In this document: positions 45,427 to 54,068 of the stretch, in pieces
Layout of the letters: every line of letters starts with the position of its first letter
Numbering within the stretch: the first letter of the stretch is position 1
Assembly (NCBI RefSeq): GCF_020386635.1
Contig: NZ_CP081942.1
Location: 1,116,001 to 1,180,000, forward strand
Origin: Pseudomonas sp. MM211
GTDB lineage: Bacteria; Pseudomonadota; Gammaproteobacteria; Pseudomonadales; Pseudomonadaceae
Direction: 5' to 3'
Length of the DNA: 64,000 bases
Made by a program: the position numbers and the translations under genes
Notes under the pieces: model-generated
What the model was told of the DNA's origin: nothing
What the model saw: only the letters and a program-made list of their open reading frames with translations
The model's database searches: none

Positions 45427-46374
45427 CTAAGGCATGCCCGCTGGGGCGCTTGGGCTGACTGGGGCCGGGATAGCTTTGCCGGGTTTGCCTGATGCCCTCA
45501 GTACGGTTGAGTCGGTACAGGCCGGGGCCTTGGCAGATGTGCTGGTGTAGCACTGGTCGAGCTGGTGCTCTACGCACGCCTGTTCATCAGGTGTGATATC
45601 GCGCGGTGGCGTGAGTGCGCCACCGGCCGACGCTGCTGCGGTCTTCCTGGCGGTTGCGTAGGTGAACGGTTTGCCCTGTTGGTGATGGTTCAGCTCGACA
45701 GGATCGAATCGTTCGTGGCAACGCTGGTGCGAGCCTTGATATTGGTTGCCGAACGAAACGCAAATGACCGGTGCCTGCTGATGGTTGTAGTTGGCTATAT
45801 CGCGCATGCAACGGCCGGGAATCAGGTGGTGGCCGGTGTGCCGCTCACCGCTGGCCGAGTCGGGGCAGGGATCGCTGTAGGGCTGTACGCGCAGGTGTTC
45901 CATCCCGGCATATTTGCCGCCCGGCTGGAAGGCCAGCACCATGCTGGCTGTGTGCGGCCATGGTGGCGTGTTGCCGGGCTTTGAGCCGTGGTTGTGAGTA
46001 GTCAGATCAAGGTGGCGAACGACATTCTTGTCTTCAAACTTGACGTCCATAGACCAAGAGGTGAAGTACACCTTCCCTTTGATCTTGCCAGTCAGAATAC
46101 CTTTCTTGGGCGCGCAGCCGGGTTCGTCACCATAGCTAGTCTTGTAGTGACTCTTGTTCTTGAGCATCACCTCCCTGCCCGCCATCCTGACCGTGCGTGT
46201 TCCTTTGGTGGTGTCGCTGGCCAGGCCCGTGTTGGGAGAAGGGATGGGAATGCCCATGGGGGTGGGCGGTGCCTGGGGCGGCGTAAAGCAAACGTCAGGA
46301 AAGGCAGCAATGGATTTGCCGTCGGAGCTCTTCGCCGAGATTTCTCGACCATTGGCGTAAACCGTATGGCTCAT
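45427..46374 (-). CDS. PAAR (DUF4150)-GHH nuclease toxin 1, Tse7-like T6SS effector
   Basis: The 315-residue fusion has a DUF4150 PAAR-like domain at residues 1-130 (FPDVCFTPPQAPPTP, TTHNHGSKPG). A nuclease domain with TGHHLIPGRCMRD, Cys and further His (SHQRCHERFD) resembles the Tox-GHH/HNH group. The tail is Pro/Ala rich. It should ride on the VgrG tip and cut DNA in rival cells. It starts 1 base after the DUF6484 gene stop. In this copy the fusion is intact, unlike copy 2. Confidence 0.85.
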   Translation of the reverse strand: MSHTVYANGREISAKSSDGKSIAAFPDVCFTPPQAPPTPMGIPIPSPNTGLASDTTKGTRTVRMAGREVMLKNKSHYKTSYGDEPGCAPKKGILTGKIKGKVYFTSWSMDVKFEDKNVVRHLDLTTHNHGSKPGNTPPWPHTASMVLAFQPGGKYAGMEHLRVQPYSDPCPDSASGERHTGHHLIPGRCMRDIANYNHQQAPVICVSFGNQYQGSHQRCHERFDPVELNHHQQGKPFTYATARKTAAASAGGALTPPRDITPDEQACVEHQLDQCYTSTSAKAPACTDSTVLRASGKPGKAIPAPVSPSAPAGMP

Positions 46375-46375
46375 T

Positions 46376-46828
46376 TCAGTTGATCTGCACCGAACCGCCC
46401 TTGATGCGGTTCACGCCGCTGGAGCGGCTGGACAGGTAGGCGCCCTTGATCAGCACCTTGCCCTCGCGGGTCAGGGTGATGCTGGCCTTGCCGCAGCGCA
46501 GCACGATCTCGCGTTCGGCGCTGAATTCCAGGCGTTCGCCGTCCATGTGCGCCACAGCCGCTGGCGTGGCGATCGGCGCCTGCGGCAGGCGCTGGATGCG
46601 GCCGATCACCAGTGGCTGAGACGGGTCACCGGCGACGAACATCAGCGCCACCTGAGCGCCGATGTCTTCACGGCTGAGCGTCGTGGTGGTGGTCGCGGCG
46701 ATACCGGTTTCCGATGGGCAGCCGGGGAACGCCACTACCGGGCTGGACGCCTGGGGCACATCGAGCAGCACGCCGATGACCACGCCGTCGAGGCGAGTGA
46801 CGGCTGGGGTGTGGAACTGGACTGTCAT
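46376..46828 (-). CDS. DUF6484 domain T6SS accessory protein
   Basis: The 150-residue protein has a VIGVLLDVPQASSPVVAFPG segment, VIGRIQRLP, and a beta-rich C-terminal part (LVLRCGKASITLTREGKVL-like) resembling VgrG beta-spike sequence. The family is regularly found directly after vgrG. The role may be spike assembly or adaptor binding. It begins 30 bases after the vgrG stop. Confidence 0.75.
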   Translation of the reverse strand: MTVQFHTPAVTRLDGVVIGVLLDVPQASSPVVAFPGCPSETGIAATTTTTLSREDIGAQVALMFVAGDPSQPLVIGRIQRLPQAPIATPAAVAHMDGERLEFSAEREIVLRCGKASITLTREGKVLIKGAYLSSRSSGVNRIKGGSVQIN

Positions 46829-46857
46829 ATAGGTTGCTCCATGGCCGTGGTCGCGGC

Positions 46858-49083
46858 TCAGTTCTGCAGGATCTTCTGGCCTTTCATCACGATGTTCTTG
46901 GCGGCCTTGACGTTGATCGCCCCGGAGCCGTCGATGCTGATGTTCTTGCCACGAATCACGATGGTGCCGTCCTTCTTCATGACGATGCTGGCGGCGCCAG
47001 TCTGCAGGGTGATCGAGTCACCGGCCTTGAGTACGAAGTTCTTGCCGACATGCAGATTGTCATCCTTGAGGACTCGGCTATTGCGCTCGCCGCGCACATA
47101 GTGCGACTCGTTACCGCCGGCCATGGTCGCCAGATCCGCGCCGATCAGCACGTACTCGTTGGCGGTGATCAGCGCGGTGCGGTCGGCACCGATGGTGGTG
47201 CGCTCGCTGTTGCCAACGCTTTCGGTACGGTTGGCGCCGATGCTGATGGTTTCATTGCTGCCGACGCTTTCAGTGCGGTTGGCGCCGATGCTGATGGTCT
47301 CGTTGCTGCCGACGCTCTCGGTACGGTTGGCGCCAATGCTGATGGTCTCGTTGCTGCCAACCTGCTCGGTGCGGTTCACGCCGATGGTGATGGACTCGTT
47401 GTTGCCGACCTTTTCGGTGCGGTCGACGCCGATGGTGATGGTCTCGTTGTTGTCCACCGTTTCGGTACGGTCGTGTTTGACGTGCACGGTCTCATCGTGA
47501 TCGATGGTCTTGCTGCGGTCGTGGCCCACCCAGTGGGTTTCGTCGTTCTCGACCTCGATGTCCTGATTCTTCTCGGCATGGATGAACAACTGCTCTTCGC
47601 CCTTCTTGTCCTCCATGCGGATTTCATTGAAGTTGGCCGGCGTGCCGCCCTTGCTCGAGCGGCTCTTGGTGCCGCTCTGGGTGGCGTTGGCAGGCAGATC
47701 GTAGGGCACCGTCTGTTCGGCGTTGTAGACGCGGCCGGTGATGATTGGCCGGTCGGGATCGCCCTCGAGGAAGCCGACGATGACTTCCTGGCCGATGCGC
47801 GGGATCTGGATCGAGCCCCAGTTCTTGCCGGCCCAGTTCTGCGATACGCGGATCCAGCAGGAGCTGTTCTCGTTGGATTGGTCGTGGCGATCCCAGTAGA
47901 AATGTACCTTTACCCGGCCGTACTGATCGGTCCAGATTTCCTCGCCCTTGGGGCCGACCACCATGGCCGTCTGCGGGCCCTGCACGATCGGCTGAACGGT
48001 CAGTGGCAGCGGCCGGAATACCTGGCTGGCGTCGATGCAGGTGAGGCTGCTGTCGAACTGGAAGGCTTCACTGCCCCGGCCGCTTTCATACAGATCCTGG
48101 GTCACGGTGTATTCGCTGTCGACGATCAGGTATTCGCGGTTCTGGTCATCGCGCGGGTAGTCGGTGAGGCTGAACAGGTGGCCGCTGCCGAGCCCGCGGG
48201 CGTTGCCCTTCAGGCGAATCTGCTCGTGCTGTGCCTGAATCGCCTCGATGCGATTGCGCGCGTATTGCTCGCCATCCTTGCTCTGCACGTACTCGCCCGG
48301 GTAGTCGTAGAGCGGATAGTCGGCGTTGCTGTGCTCGCGGGCGATGCTGGAGCGAACTTCCAGGCGCGCGCTGGGGCGCTGGAAGTCGTAGTCGTTGAGC
48401 GCCAGGGAGCCAGGTTGCACTTCGTGCGCCAGGTGCCAGTCATGAATGTGATCGCGCTCGCGCATCTGATCATCGAGCGGGTAGAACGGCACGCTGGCGT
48501 AGCCGGGTGCCGTGCTGTGTGCACCGTAGGCATCGCAGAGCACTAGCACGTGGCGTTCCTGCTCGTGACGGAAGTAGTAATAGATCCCTTCCTGCTCCAT
48601 CAGCCGGCTGACGAAGTCGAAGCTGGTCTCGCGGTATTGCACGCAGTAGTCCCACTCGCGATAGGAGCGGGTGAGGGCGTCTTCGAAATCGGAGAAACCG
48701 AGGTCGCGCAATACCTGCTTGATGATCTCGGGCACGGTCTTGCTCTGGAAGATCCGGCAGTCGGACGTGCGCGATAGCAACCATAGCCAAGGCTTGAGCG
48801 TGACCTGGTAACTGGCGAACTGGCCACGATGGGCGGTCTGGCTGCAACGCGCGACGATGCCGTGGAAGTAGCGATCGCTGCCATCGGCCAGTTGCACGGC
48901 AATACCCATCGGTTTGCCGAGCAGGTTGTTGAGCTTCAGCGATGAATTTTCCGACGCCAGGCTCAACTCGTACTGGAACAGGCGGCCGAGAGACTCGGTG
49001 CCGCTCAGACGTTCCATGACCAGCGCGTTTTCGCCGAGCGGGCTGTTGACCTTGGCCATGCGCGACTGTTGTGTGATTGCCAT
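46858..49083 (-). CDS. vgrG: T6SS spike protein VgrG (VgrG1b-type)
   Basis: The 741-residue trimeric spike has a gp27-like N-terminal half (SPLGENALVMERLSGTESLG, VPEIIKQVLRDLGF), an OB-fold gp5-like section (GEEIWTDQYGRVKVHFYWDR, SSCWIRVSQNWAGKNWG), then a beta-helix made of 16-residue repeats, and it ends at LQN with no effector domain. The start at 49083 is chosen at the MAITQQSR ATG; 56 upstream in-frame codons are not VgrG-like. It heads the cargo operon, which lacks all T6SS core genes, so it is an orphan vgrG relying on another locus. Confidence 0.94.
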   Translation of the reverse strand: MAITQQSRMAKVNSPLGENALVMERLSGTESLGRLFQYELSLASENSSLKLNNLLGKPMGIAVQLADGSDRYFHGIVARCSQTAHRGQFASYQVTLKPWLWLLSRTSDCRIFQSKTVPEIIKQVLRDLGFSDFEDALTRSYREWDYCVQYRETSFDFVSRLMEQEGIYYYFRHEQERHVLVLCDAYGAHSTAPGYASVPFYPLDDQMRERDHIHDWHLAHEVQPGSLALNDYDFQRPSARLEVRSSIAREHSNADYPLYDYPGEYVQSKDGEQYARNRIEAIQAQHEQIRLKGNARGLGSGHLFSLTDYPRDDQNREYLIVDSEYTVTQDLYESGRGSEAFQFDSSLTCIDASQVFRPLPLTVQPIVQGPQTAMVVGPKGEEIWTDQYGRVKVHFYWDRHDQSNENSSCWIRVSQNWAGKNWGSIQIPRIGQEVIVGFLEGDPDRPIITGRVYNAEQTVPYDLPANATQSGTKSRSSKGGTPANFNEIRMEDKKGEEQLFIHAEKNQDIEVENDETHWVGHDRSKTIDHDETVHVKHDRTETVDNNETITIGVDRTEKVGNNESITIGVNRTEQVGSNETISIGANRTESVGSNETISIGANRTESVGSNETISIGANRTESVGNSERTTIGADRTALITANEYVLIGADLATMAGGNESHYVRGERNSRVLKDDNLHVGKNFVLKAGDSITLQTGAASIVMKKDGTIVIRGKNISIDGSGAINVKAAKNIVMKGQKILQN
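47175..47510. repeat. 48-bp coding tandem repeats in the vgrG spike
   Basis: Six to seven consecutive 48-bp units start at 47175, 47223, 47271, 47319, 47367, 47415 and 47463. Each encodes 16 residues of the type TESVGSNETISIGANR. The three central units are almost identical at DNA level, the outer ones more diverged. The units form the beta-helix needle of the trimer. Confidence 0.85.
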
Positions 49084-49369
49084 TTCCGTGACCCTGGGAT
49101 GCCGTCCTGTGTCGAAGATAACCGGGAATGCCGTTACGTGCTGAGACGCCGTTGGGAATGCACGATCAAGCTGGCCGGTCTGTCTGTTTTTTCCACGCGG
49201 GTTGGTGTGGCGCTGCCTGTGACAGCGCTTGATCAGGCCGGCGAAGCGCAAAGGTGTCGCAAGCGATGCGGCATTGTCCAGTAATAGCGATGAGCAATGC
49301 CTGGCCGCTTGGCTTGCTAGCCACAGCGCCTGGCTCTAAGGTGCGGCTTTCGCCCACAGCCAGTAGCCG

Positions 49370-50041
49370 ATGACCATGGATCGTTTTGCCCCCTTTGTGC
49401 AGCAGGCAACCCGGTTGCTGGCGCTCTGCGCGCCCTCGACCGACGATGGTGCCCATGATCTGTCGCACCTGCAGCGGGTCTGGGCCAATGTCCTTCTGCT
49501 GCAACGGGAAGAGGGTGGTGATCTGGAGCTGCTGCTGGCGGCCGTGCTGTTGCACGACTGCGTAGCGGTGGAAAAGGATTCGCCGTTGCGTGCCAACGCA
49601 TCGCGCCTTTCTGCCGAGCGCGCCGCTGGAGTGCTCACCAGCCTGGGTTGGCGCGATGAGCGTATCGCGGCGGCCTGCCATGCCATCGAAGCGCACAGTT
49701 TCTCTGCGGCAATCGCGCCGACCAGCCTGGAGGCGCGCATCCTGCAGGATGCCGATCGCCTCGATGCCATCGGTTTGATCGGCGTGGTGCGTTGTTTTCA
49801 TGTGTCCGGGCGAATGGGCAGCGCCTTGTACGACGCTGACGATATCGACGCGCTGCATCGCCCGCTGGATGACCAGCGCTTCGCACTCGATCATTTCCGC
49901 ACCAAGCTGCTGGGCCTAGCCTCTGGCTTTCAGACCGCGGCAGGCGCGCGTCTGGCCGAGCAGCGGCACGCGCGGATGGTCACCTTCCTCGACGCATTTC
50001 GCGAGGAAATCCAACCGCCTTTGACCTTAATAGAGGAGTGA
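49370..50041 (+). CDS. HD domain phosphohydrolase (YedJ-like)
   Basis: The 223-residue HD superfamily protein has its metal site in HDLSH, LLHD and a later ILQDADRLDA segment. Relatives are cytoplasmic phosphohydrolases of uncertain substrate. It starts at 49370 or the ATG two codons later. The stop lies just before solA, whose ribosome binding site is inside its last codons, so the two are co-transcribed. The 286-base gap to vgrG contains divergent promoters and an inverted pair GATCAAGC / GCTTGATC (49165, 49227). Confidence 0.85.
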   Translation: MTMDRFAPFVQQATRLLALCAPSTDDGAHDLSHLQRVWANVLLLQREEGGDLELLLAAVLLHDCVAVEKDSPLRANASRLSAERAAGVLTSLGWRDERIAAACHAIEAHSFSAAIAPTSLEARILQDADRLDAIGLIGVVRCFHVSGRMGSALYDADDIDALHRPLDDQRFALDHFRTKLLGLASGFQTAAGARLAEQRHARMVTFLDAFREEIQPPLTLIEE

Positions 50042-50043
50042 GC

Positions 50044-51207
50044 ATGCACTACGACGTCATCGTCATCGGACTGGGCGCCATGGGCGCTGCCACCCTTTAT
50101 CAACTGGCCAAGCGCGGTGTGCGCGTGGCCGGCGTGGATCGTCATGCGCCGCCCCACGATCAGGGCTCCAGCCATGGCGATACACGCATCACCCGCCAGG
50201 CCGTGGGCGAGGGAGCGGCCTATGTACCGCTGGCGTTGAATTCCCAGCGCATCTGGCGGGAGCTGGAAGCGCAGAGTGGCGAATCCTTGTTCGAGGCTTG
50301 CGGCATGCTGATGCTCAGCAGCAGCCAGGCGCCGACTCGCGGTCATGGCACACCTGATTTCGGCGGTGAGACAGCAGCGCTGGCCAAGCGCTTCGACATC
50401 GAACACGACCTGCTGGATGCCGCAGGGATTCGCGCACGCTTTCCGCAGTTCGGCGGTTTCAGCGAAGAGGCTACCGGCTATTACGAGCCGGGAGCCGGTT
50501 ACGTGCGCCCCGAACTGGCCATCGACGTGCAACTGAGGCTGGCCGAGCAGTTGGGCGCGACCTTGCACAAGAACACGCCGGTCAGCGCCATCGAATCCGT
50601 CGGCCAGGGTGTTCGCGTGCAGACCAGCAACGGCACGCTGACCGCGGACAAGGCCATCGTCTGCGCCGGCATGTGGACCGGCCGCCTGCTCGGTGCGCCG
50701 GTCGAGAGCCTGCTCAAGGTGTGCCGCCAGCAATTGTTCTGGTTCGAGCTCGATGAGCCAGAACGTTTCGCTGCCGACTCACCGGTTTATATCCTGCTGC
50801 ACGGTGCGGCGGACACCGACAGTTGCTACGGCTTCCCGCCGCTGCCGGGCGAAAACGCTATCAAGATCGCCACCGAGCAGTACCTCGATGGCTGTGACCC
50901 CGATGCGCTGGATCGCAGTGTCAGCCAGGCCGATATCGACGCCATGTATGATGCTCATGTGGCTGGTCGCCTGCTCGGTGTGTCGAAGCGGGTGCTCAAG
51001 TCCAAGGTCTGTACCTACACCATCACCCCGGACTTCAACTTCATCATCGACGCCCATCCGCAGCTGGCCAACGTGACTTTGGTGTCGGCCTGTTCGGGGC
51101 ATGGCTTCAAGCATTCCGCCGGCATTGGCGAAGCGCTGGCCATGCATCACTGCAACGAACCAGGCGCTGTCGACCTGTCACCCTTCTCGCTGGCGCGCTT
51201 CAGGTAG
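50044..51207 (+). CDS. solA: N-methyl-L-tryptophan oxidase / sarcosine oxidase-type enzyme
   Basis: The 387-residue flavin amine oxidase demethylates secondary N-methyl amino acids, producing formaldehyde and hydrogen peroxide. The FAD-binding fold is GLGAMGAATLYQLAKRG at the N-terminus. The Cys in KVCTYT (about residue 322) matches the covalent FAD attachment site of monomeric sarcosine oxidase, and ACSGHGFKHSAGIGE is the usual C-terminal motif. The ATG at 50044 has GAGGAG 5 bases upstream; the GTG two codons earlier overlaps the HD gene stop. Confidence 0.9.
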   Translation: MHYDVIVIGLGAMGAATLYQLAKRGVRVAGVDRHAPPHDQGSSHGDTRITRQAVGEGAAYVPLALNSQRIWRELEAQSGESLFEACGMLMLSSSQAPTRGHGTPDFGGETAALAKRFDIEHDLLDAAGIRARFPQFGGFSEEATGYYEPGAGYVRPELAIDVQLRLAEQLGATLHKNTPVSAIESVGQGVRVQTSNGTLTADKAIVCAGMWTGRLLGAPVESLLKVCRQQLFWFELDEPERFAADSPVYILLHGAADTDSCYGFPPLPGENAIKIATEQYLDGCDPDALDRSVSQADIDAMYDAHVAGRLLGVSKRVLKSKVCTYTITPDFNFIIDAHPQLANVTLVSACSGHGFKHSAGIGEALAMHHCNEPGAVDLSPFSLARFR

Positions 51208-51253
51208 TTACCTGCAAGTAAGCTCTCAGGAGCTACTGACGAATAGACGGCAG

Positions 51254-51380
51254 CAAGGCAGAAGCGGACATCGGGCGCTGCTGCTTTTGTGGGAGGGGCT
51301 TTAGCCGCGATTGTGCCTGTCTAGGCGTGAAGAGCTCGCGGGTAAAGCCCCTCCCACAAGTTACGCGATCGGCCGCTTTC
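51254..51380. repeat. Long palindromic REP element, copy 2
   Basis: It shares arms TTGTGGGAGGGGC / GCCCCTCCCACAA, the GCCT-TCTAGGCGT core and the CAAGGCAGAAGCGGAC flank with the copy at 21165-21300. Outer bases GAAGCGG and CCGCTTTC extend the stem. It lies between the solA and GNAT genes and contains no gene. Confidence 0.8.
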
Positions 51381-51413
51381 GCCACGTTGTGGCCATCGCA
51401 GGCAATCTTTCGG

Positions 51414-51911
51414 CTAAAGATCATCGTCATTCAGCCAGCGATACATCACGTGGCAATCCACCAGGCCCAGGGTGCGGTGCCGGTAGGCTTTCGGCAGGGT
51501 GCCGACGATGCTGAAACCGTGCTTCTGCCAGAGCGCCACAGCGACTGTGTTAGTTGCCACCACGGAGTTGAACTGCATCGCCTGAAAGCCCAGTTCGCGA
51601 CCGATCTGCAGCGAATGCTGGCACAGCGCGCTCGCCACGCCCTTGCCTCGGGCTGCCGGCGAGGTCATGTAGCCGCAGTTGCATACGTGGTCACCGGGGC
51701 CGGCGGCGTTGGCTTTGATGTAGTAACTGCCAAGGATCTGCCCGTCTTCTTCGGCGACGAAGGTGGCGCTGGGCAGCTCGACCCAGAGTTTCCAGGCCAT
51801 TTCACGATCCATGGCCGGGTCATAGGCGTAGGTTTCCTGGGCCTGGGTGACGTCGCGGATGATGGGCCAGACCTGATCGAAGTCGGCGCTGGTAATAGGG
51901 CGGATATTCAC
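51414..51911 (-). CDS. GNAT family N-acetyltransferase
   Basis: The 165-residue acetyltransferase has the acetyl-CoA binding loop SPAARGKGVASALCQ and the terminal ALWQKHGFSIVGTLPKAY segment common to L-amino acid and phosphinothricin-type acetyltransferases. The acceptor is not known. It is transcribed downstream of the RES/Xre pair on the same strand with a 25-base gap, so it may be expressed from their promoter. Confidence 0.88.
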   Translation of the reverse strand: MNIRPITSADFDQVWPIIRDVTQAQETYAYDPAMDREMAWKLWVELPSATFVAEEDGQILGSYYIKANAAGPGDHVCNCGYMTSPAARGKGVASALCQHSLQIGRELGFQAMQFNSVVATNTVAVALWQKHGFSIVGTLPKAYRHRTLGLVDCHVMYRWLNDDDL

Positions 51912-51936
51912 GCGCTCTCCTGGGGTATGCAGCGAC

Positions 51937-52398
51937 TCACGCCTTGAACATGCGCGGGTCGTAAGTGAAGTCGTAGATGTCGAGTATGCTGATCTGGCTG
52001 ATGGCCGGATGCAGCGGATTGATCAGCAGATTGCGTTCCAGCGGTAGCACCGCAGACGGCACGATAAGCCCCAGGTGACTGACCGCGCGCAGCCAGGTCG
52101 TACCGAAGTGCATGCTCGGGCGGTCGACCGGCAGGGCGTTCCAGCCTTTCGGCAGTTCGTTGGCAGCGGGCTCCCAGTAAAGCGCGGGGTCGTCCGGCAG
52201 CTCGAAGCAGGTGATCTTCATCGGCATCGCTGGCGGGCCTTCTGCGTGCACGAAGGTTTCCAGGCAGCAGATGGCAGGTGAAAGCCCCATGTACACCGCT
52301 GCGACATCCTGCTCGTTCCAACGCCCACCTTCGATAGCAGCACCGCGCCCGGAAAGATCCGTCGCCCGCTTGGCCTTGGCGACACGCCAGGCGCGCAT
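51937..52398 (-). CDS. RES domain toxin (NAD+ degrading) of a RES/Xre toxin-antitoxin pair
   Basis: The 153-residue RES-domain toxin is of the type that uses up cellular NAD+. The conserved Arg is in EGGRWN, Tyr in AVYMG and Glu in CLETFVH, as in active RES toxins. The ATG at 52398 overlaps the antitoxin stop by one base (TGATG), so toxin synthesis depends on antitoxin translation. Confidence 0.9.
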   Translation of the reverse strand: MRAWRVAKAKRATDLSGRGAAIEGGRWNEQDVAAVYMGLSPAICCLETFVHAEGPPAMPMKITCFELPDDPALYWEPAANELPKGWNALPVDRPSMHFGTTWLRAVSHLGLIVPSAVLPLERNLLINPLHPAISQISILDIYDFTYDPRMFKA

Positions 52399-52868
52399 CA
52401 GGCCGCGCCACCCCAATCGAGGGCGTTGAGCACCCGGCGAACCTGCTTGGCGCCGATTTCCGTTTCGCAGAGCATGATCGGCGCCTGCCCGCCCAGCGAC
52501 TGATTGGCACGCGACATCCAGTCTGCAGCCGCCTGGCGGCTCTCGAACACCTCTTCGGCCAACTGGCAGACCATGGCGATCCGATCCAAGCGCTCCGAGG
52601 CGACCGGGTCGAGCAGCTTGTGCTCGCGCCGCCGCCGTTCGAGGGTAGAAATCGATGCGTTGAGAAGGATTTCCAGGTTGCGCTCGGGCAAGGCGAAGGT
52701 TGCCTTCACGGCCTGTACCAGCTCGGCGGCGAAGCCATCCCGGATCTGTTGCAGGCGCTCGGCTTCACTGAGTTTTTCACGGCCGGCGCTGAACGCCCAG
52801 AAGGCGGCGCTCAGGGGCTGGGCCTCGCCCTTGCCCTGTTTGGCCTGACGCATTGCGGTGATGGTCAT
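52398..52868 (-). CDS. Xre/MbcA/ParS-type antitoxin
   Basis: The 156-residue antitoxin has an N-terminal helix-turn-helix-like region (LPERNLEILLNASISTLERR) and a C-terminal toxin-binding domain (DUF2384; ESRQAAADWMSRANQSLGG). It should bind the RES active site and repress its own promoter. The ATG has GGAGG 4 bases upstream, lying inside the operator at 52876-52910. Confidence 0.9.
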   Translation of the reverse strand: MTITAMRQAKQGKGEAQPLSAAFWAFSAGREKLSEAERLQQIRDGFAAELVQAVKATFALPERNLEILLNASISTLERRRREHKLLDPVASERLDRIAMVCQLAEEVFESRQAAADWMSRANQSLGGQAPIMLCETEIGAKQVRRVLNALDWGGAA

Positions 52869-52875
52869 GTAGCCT

Positions 52876-52910
52876 CCTTCATTTGAATGATAATAAAAGT
52901 CAAATGAAGG
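52876..52910. promoter_or_regulatory. Operator of the RES/Xre operon
   Basis: CCTTCATTTGA (52876-52886) and TCAAATGAAGG (52900-52910) form a perfect 11-bp inverted repeat with a 13-bp A/T-rich spacer. It overlaps the ribosome binding site and likely -10 region of the antitoxin gene, and fits autoregulation by the Xre antitoxin. Confidence 0.8.
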
Positions 52911-52998
52911 TTACTCCCTTCTGCTCTCGCTTGCACGTCCGCCTAGCGGATGGCGATGAGCTGCGACCTTCGCAATCGCAGTTGATATCGCATCCGGT

Positions 52999-53430
52999 CT
53001 ATTCGGGCCAGTTACAGCTGTTGTAAGCGTCCAGTGCCGCCGGGTTTTCCTCGAAATTAAAGGTCTTGCCGGTGCGCAGGTTCTTGTACTGAAAGTCGAA
53101 CACCACGGCGCCCTGATGGTGAAAGGTGTAGCGTCCGCCGATGCGCTCCTCGTCGGTCAGCACTTCCAGCCAGGTGCTGAGGTATTCCCACGGGCGACCC
53201 TCCACCTCATCGACGACTTCGCTGCTTTTGAACACGATCGGCAAGCTGTCGGCCTGGCCGGCATAGAGCACCGTGCCTGCGCGGCTCCAGTCGCCCTGCT
53301 CGGTGGTGAAAAGGGTCAGGCTGAGGCGGATCGGTTTGCCACCGCCCGTCGATTGCAGGCAGCGTACATCGTCCGCCCAGGCTGGCGCGCAGGCGGTAGC
53401 CAGCAGCGCAAATGCCAGCAGGCGCCTCAC
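52999..53430 (-). CDS. Exported protein of unknown function next to gamma carbonic anhydrase
   Basis: The 143-residue product with a GTG start at 53430 has a signal peptide (RRLLAFALLATACAPAWADD) and a beta-rich body with few cysteines. Its start overlaps the carbonic anhydrase stop by GTGA, so the two are coupled. The frame is open far upstream, but that stretch is antisense to nothing useful and not signal-like. No family is recognised. Confidence 0.75.
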   Translation of the reverse strand: MRRLLAFALLATACAPAWADDVRCLQSTGGGKPIRLSLTLFTTEQGDWSRAGTVLYAGQADSLPIVFKSSEVVDEVEGRPWEYLSTWLEVLTDEERIGGRYTFHHQGAVVFDFQYKNLRTGKTFNFEENPAALDAYNSCNWPE

Positions 53431-53969
53431 CTGTCGTAACCTTCGGCGATATGCTGATCCTTGAGCTTCACGTAGTTGCCGGCGGTGTAGCTGAAGAAGT
53501 TGCGCTCCTTGTCGGTCAGTGGCCGCGCCTGTTTCACCGGGCTGCCGACGTACAAGTAACCGCTTTCCAGTACCTTGCCCGGCGGCACCAGGCTGCCGGC
53601 GCCGATGATCACGTCGTCTTCGACCACCGCGCCGTCCATCACCGTGCTGCCCATGCCGACCAGGATGCGGCTGCCCAGGGTGCAGCCGTGCAGCATCACC
53701 TTGTGGCCGATGGTCACTTCGTCGCCGATGATCAGCGGGAAGCCGTCCGGGTTGAAGGGACCGGCATGGGTGATATGCAGCACGCTGCCGTCCTGCACGC
53801 TGGTGCGCTTGCCGATACGGATGCGGTGCATGTCGCCGCGGATCACGGTCAGCGGCCACACGGAGCTGTCTTCACCGATTTCCACATTGCCGATGACCAC
53901 CGCCGAGGCGTCGACGAATGCGCGCTCGCCAAGCTGCGGGGTGATGGATTGGTAAGTACGAATCGCCAC
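53427..53969 (-). CDS. Gamma carbonic anhydrase family protein (YrdA-like)
   Basis: The 180-residue left-handed beta-helix protein has hexapeptide repeats (VIGNVEIGEDSSVWPLTVI, GSTVMDGAVVEDDVIIGAGS). The three metal-binding histidines are in VLHITHAG and IGHKVMLHG. The GTG at 53969 with GAGG upstream gives the usual length; longer frames extend across the divergent promoter. Activity as carbonic anhydrase is uncertain, as in YrdA. Confidence 0.9.
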   Translation of the reverse strand: MAIRTYQSITPQLGERAFVDASAVVIGNVEIGEDSSVWPLTVIRGDMHRIRIGKRTSVQDGSVLHITHAGPFNPDGFPLIIGDEVTIGHKVMLHGCTLGSRILVGMGSTVMDGAVVEDDVIIGAGSLVPPGKVLESGYLYVGSPVKQARPLTDKERNFFSYTAGNYVKLKDQHIAEGYDR

Positions 53970-54068
53970 GATAGAACCTCTTAAGCTGCGCCAGGGGTTG
54001 ATTGTAATTAAGATGGACGCCATATCAGTTGTCAGTCTTCTAAATTCATTCCACCACAGGTACCCGAC

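Noticed and set aside
47175..47510. Regular repeats considered as a CRISPR array
   Set aside because: The units are contiguous, without spacers, and encode the VgrG beta-helix in frame.
46834..48546. A 570-codon plus-strand frame opposite vgrG
   Set aside because: It is antisense to vgrG; its apparent repeats are only the complement of the 48-bp coding repeats.
37099..49083. The region as a prophage
   Set aside because: VgrG and PAAR resemble phage tail spikes, but no capsid, terminase, integrase or lysis genes are present.
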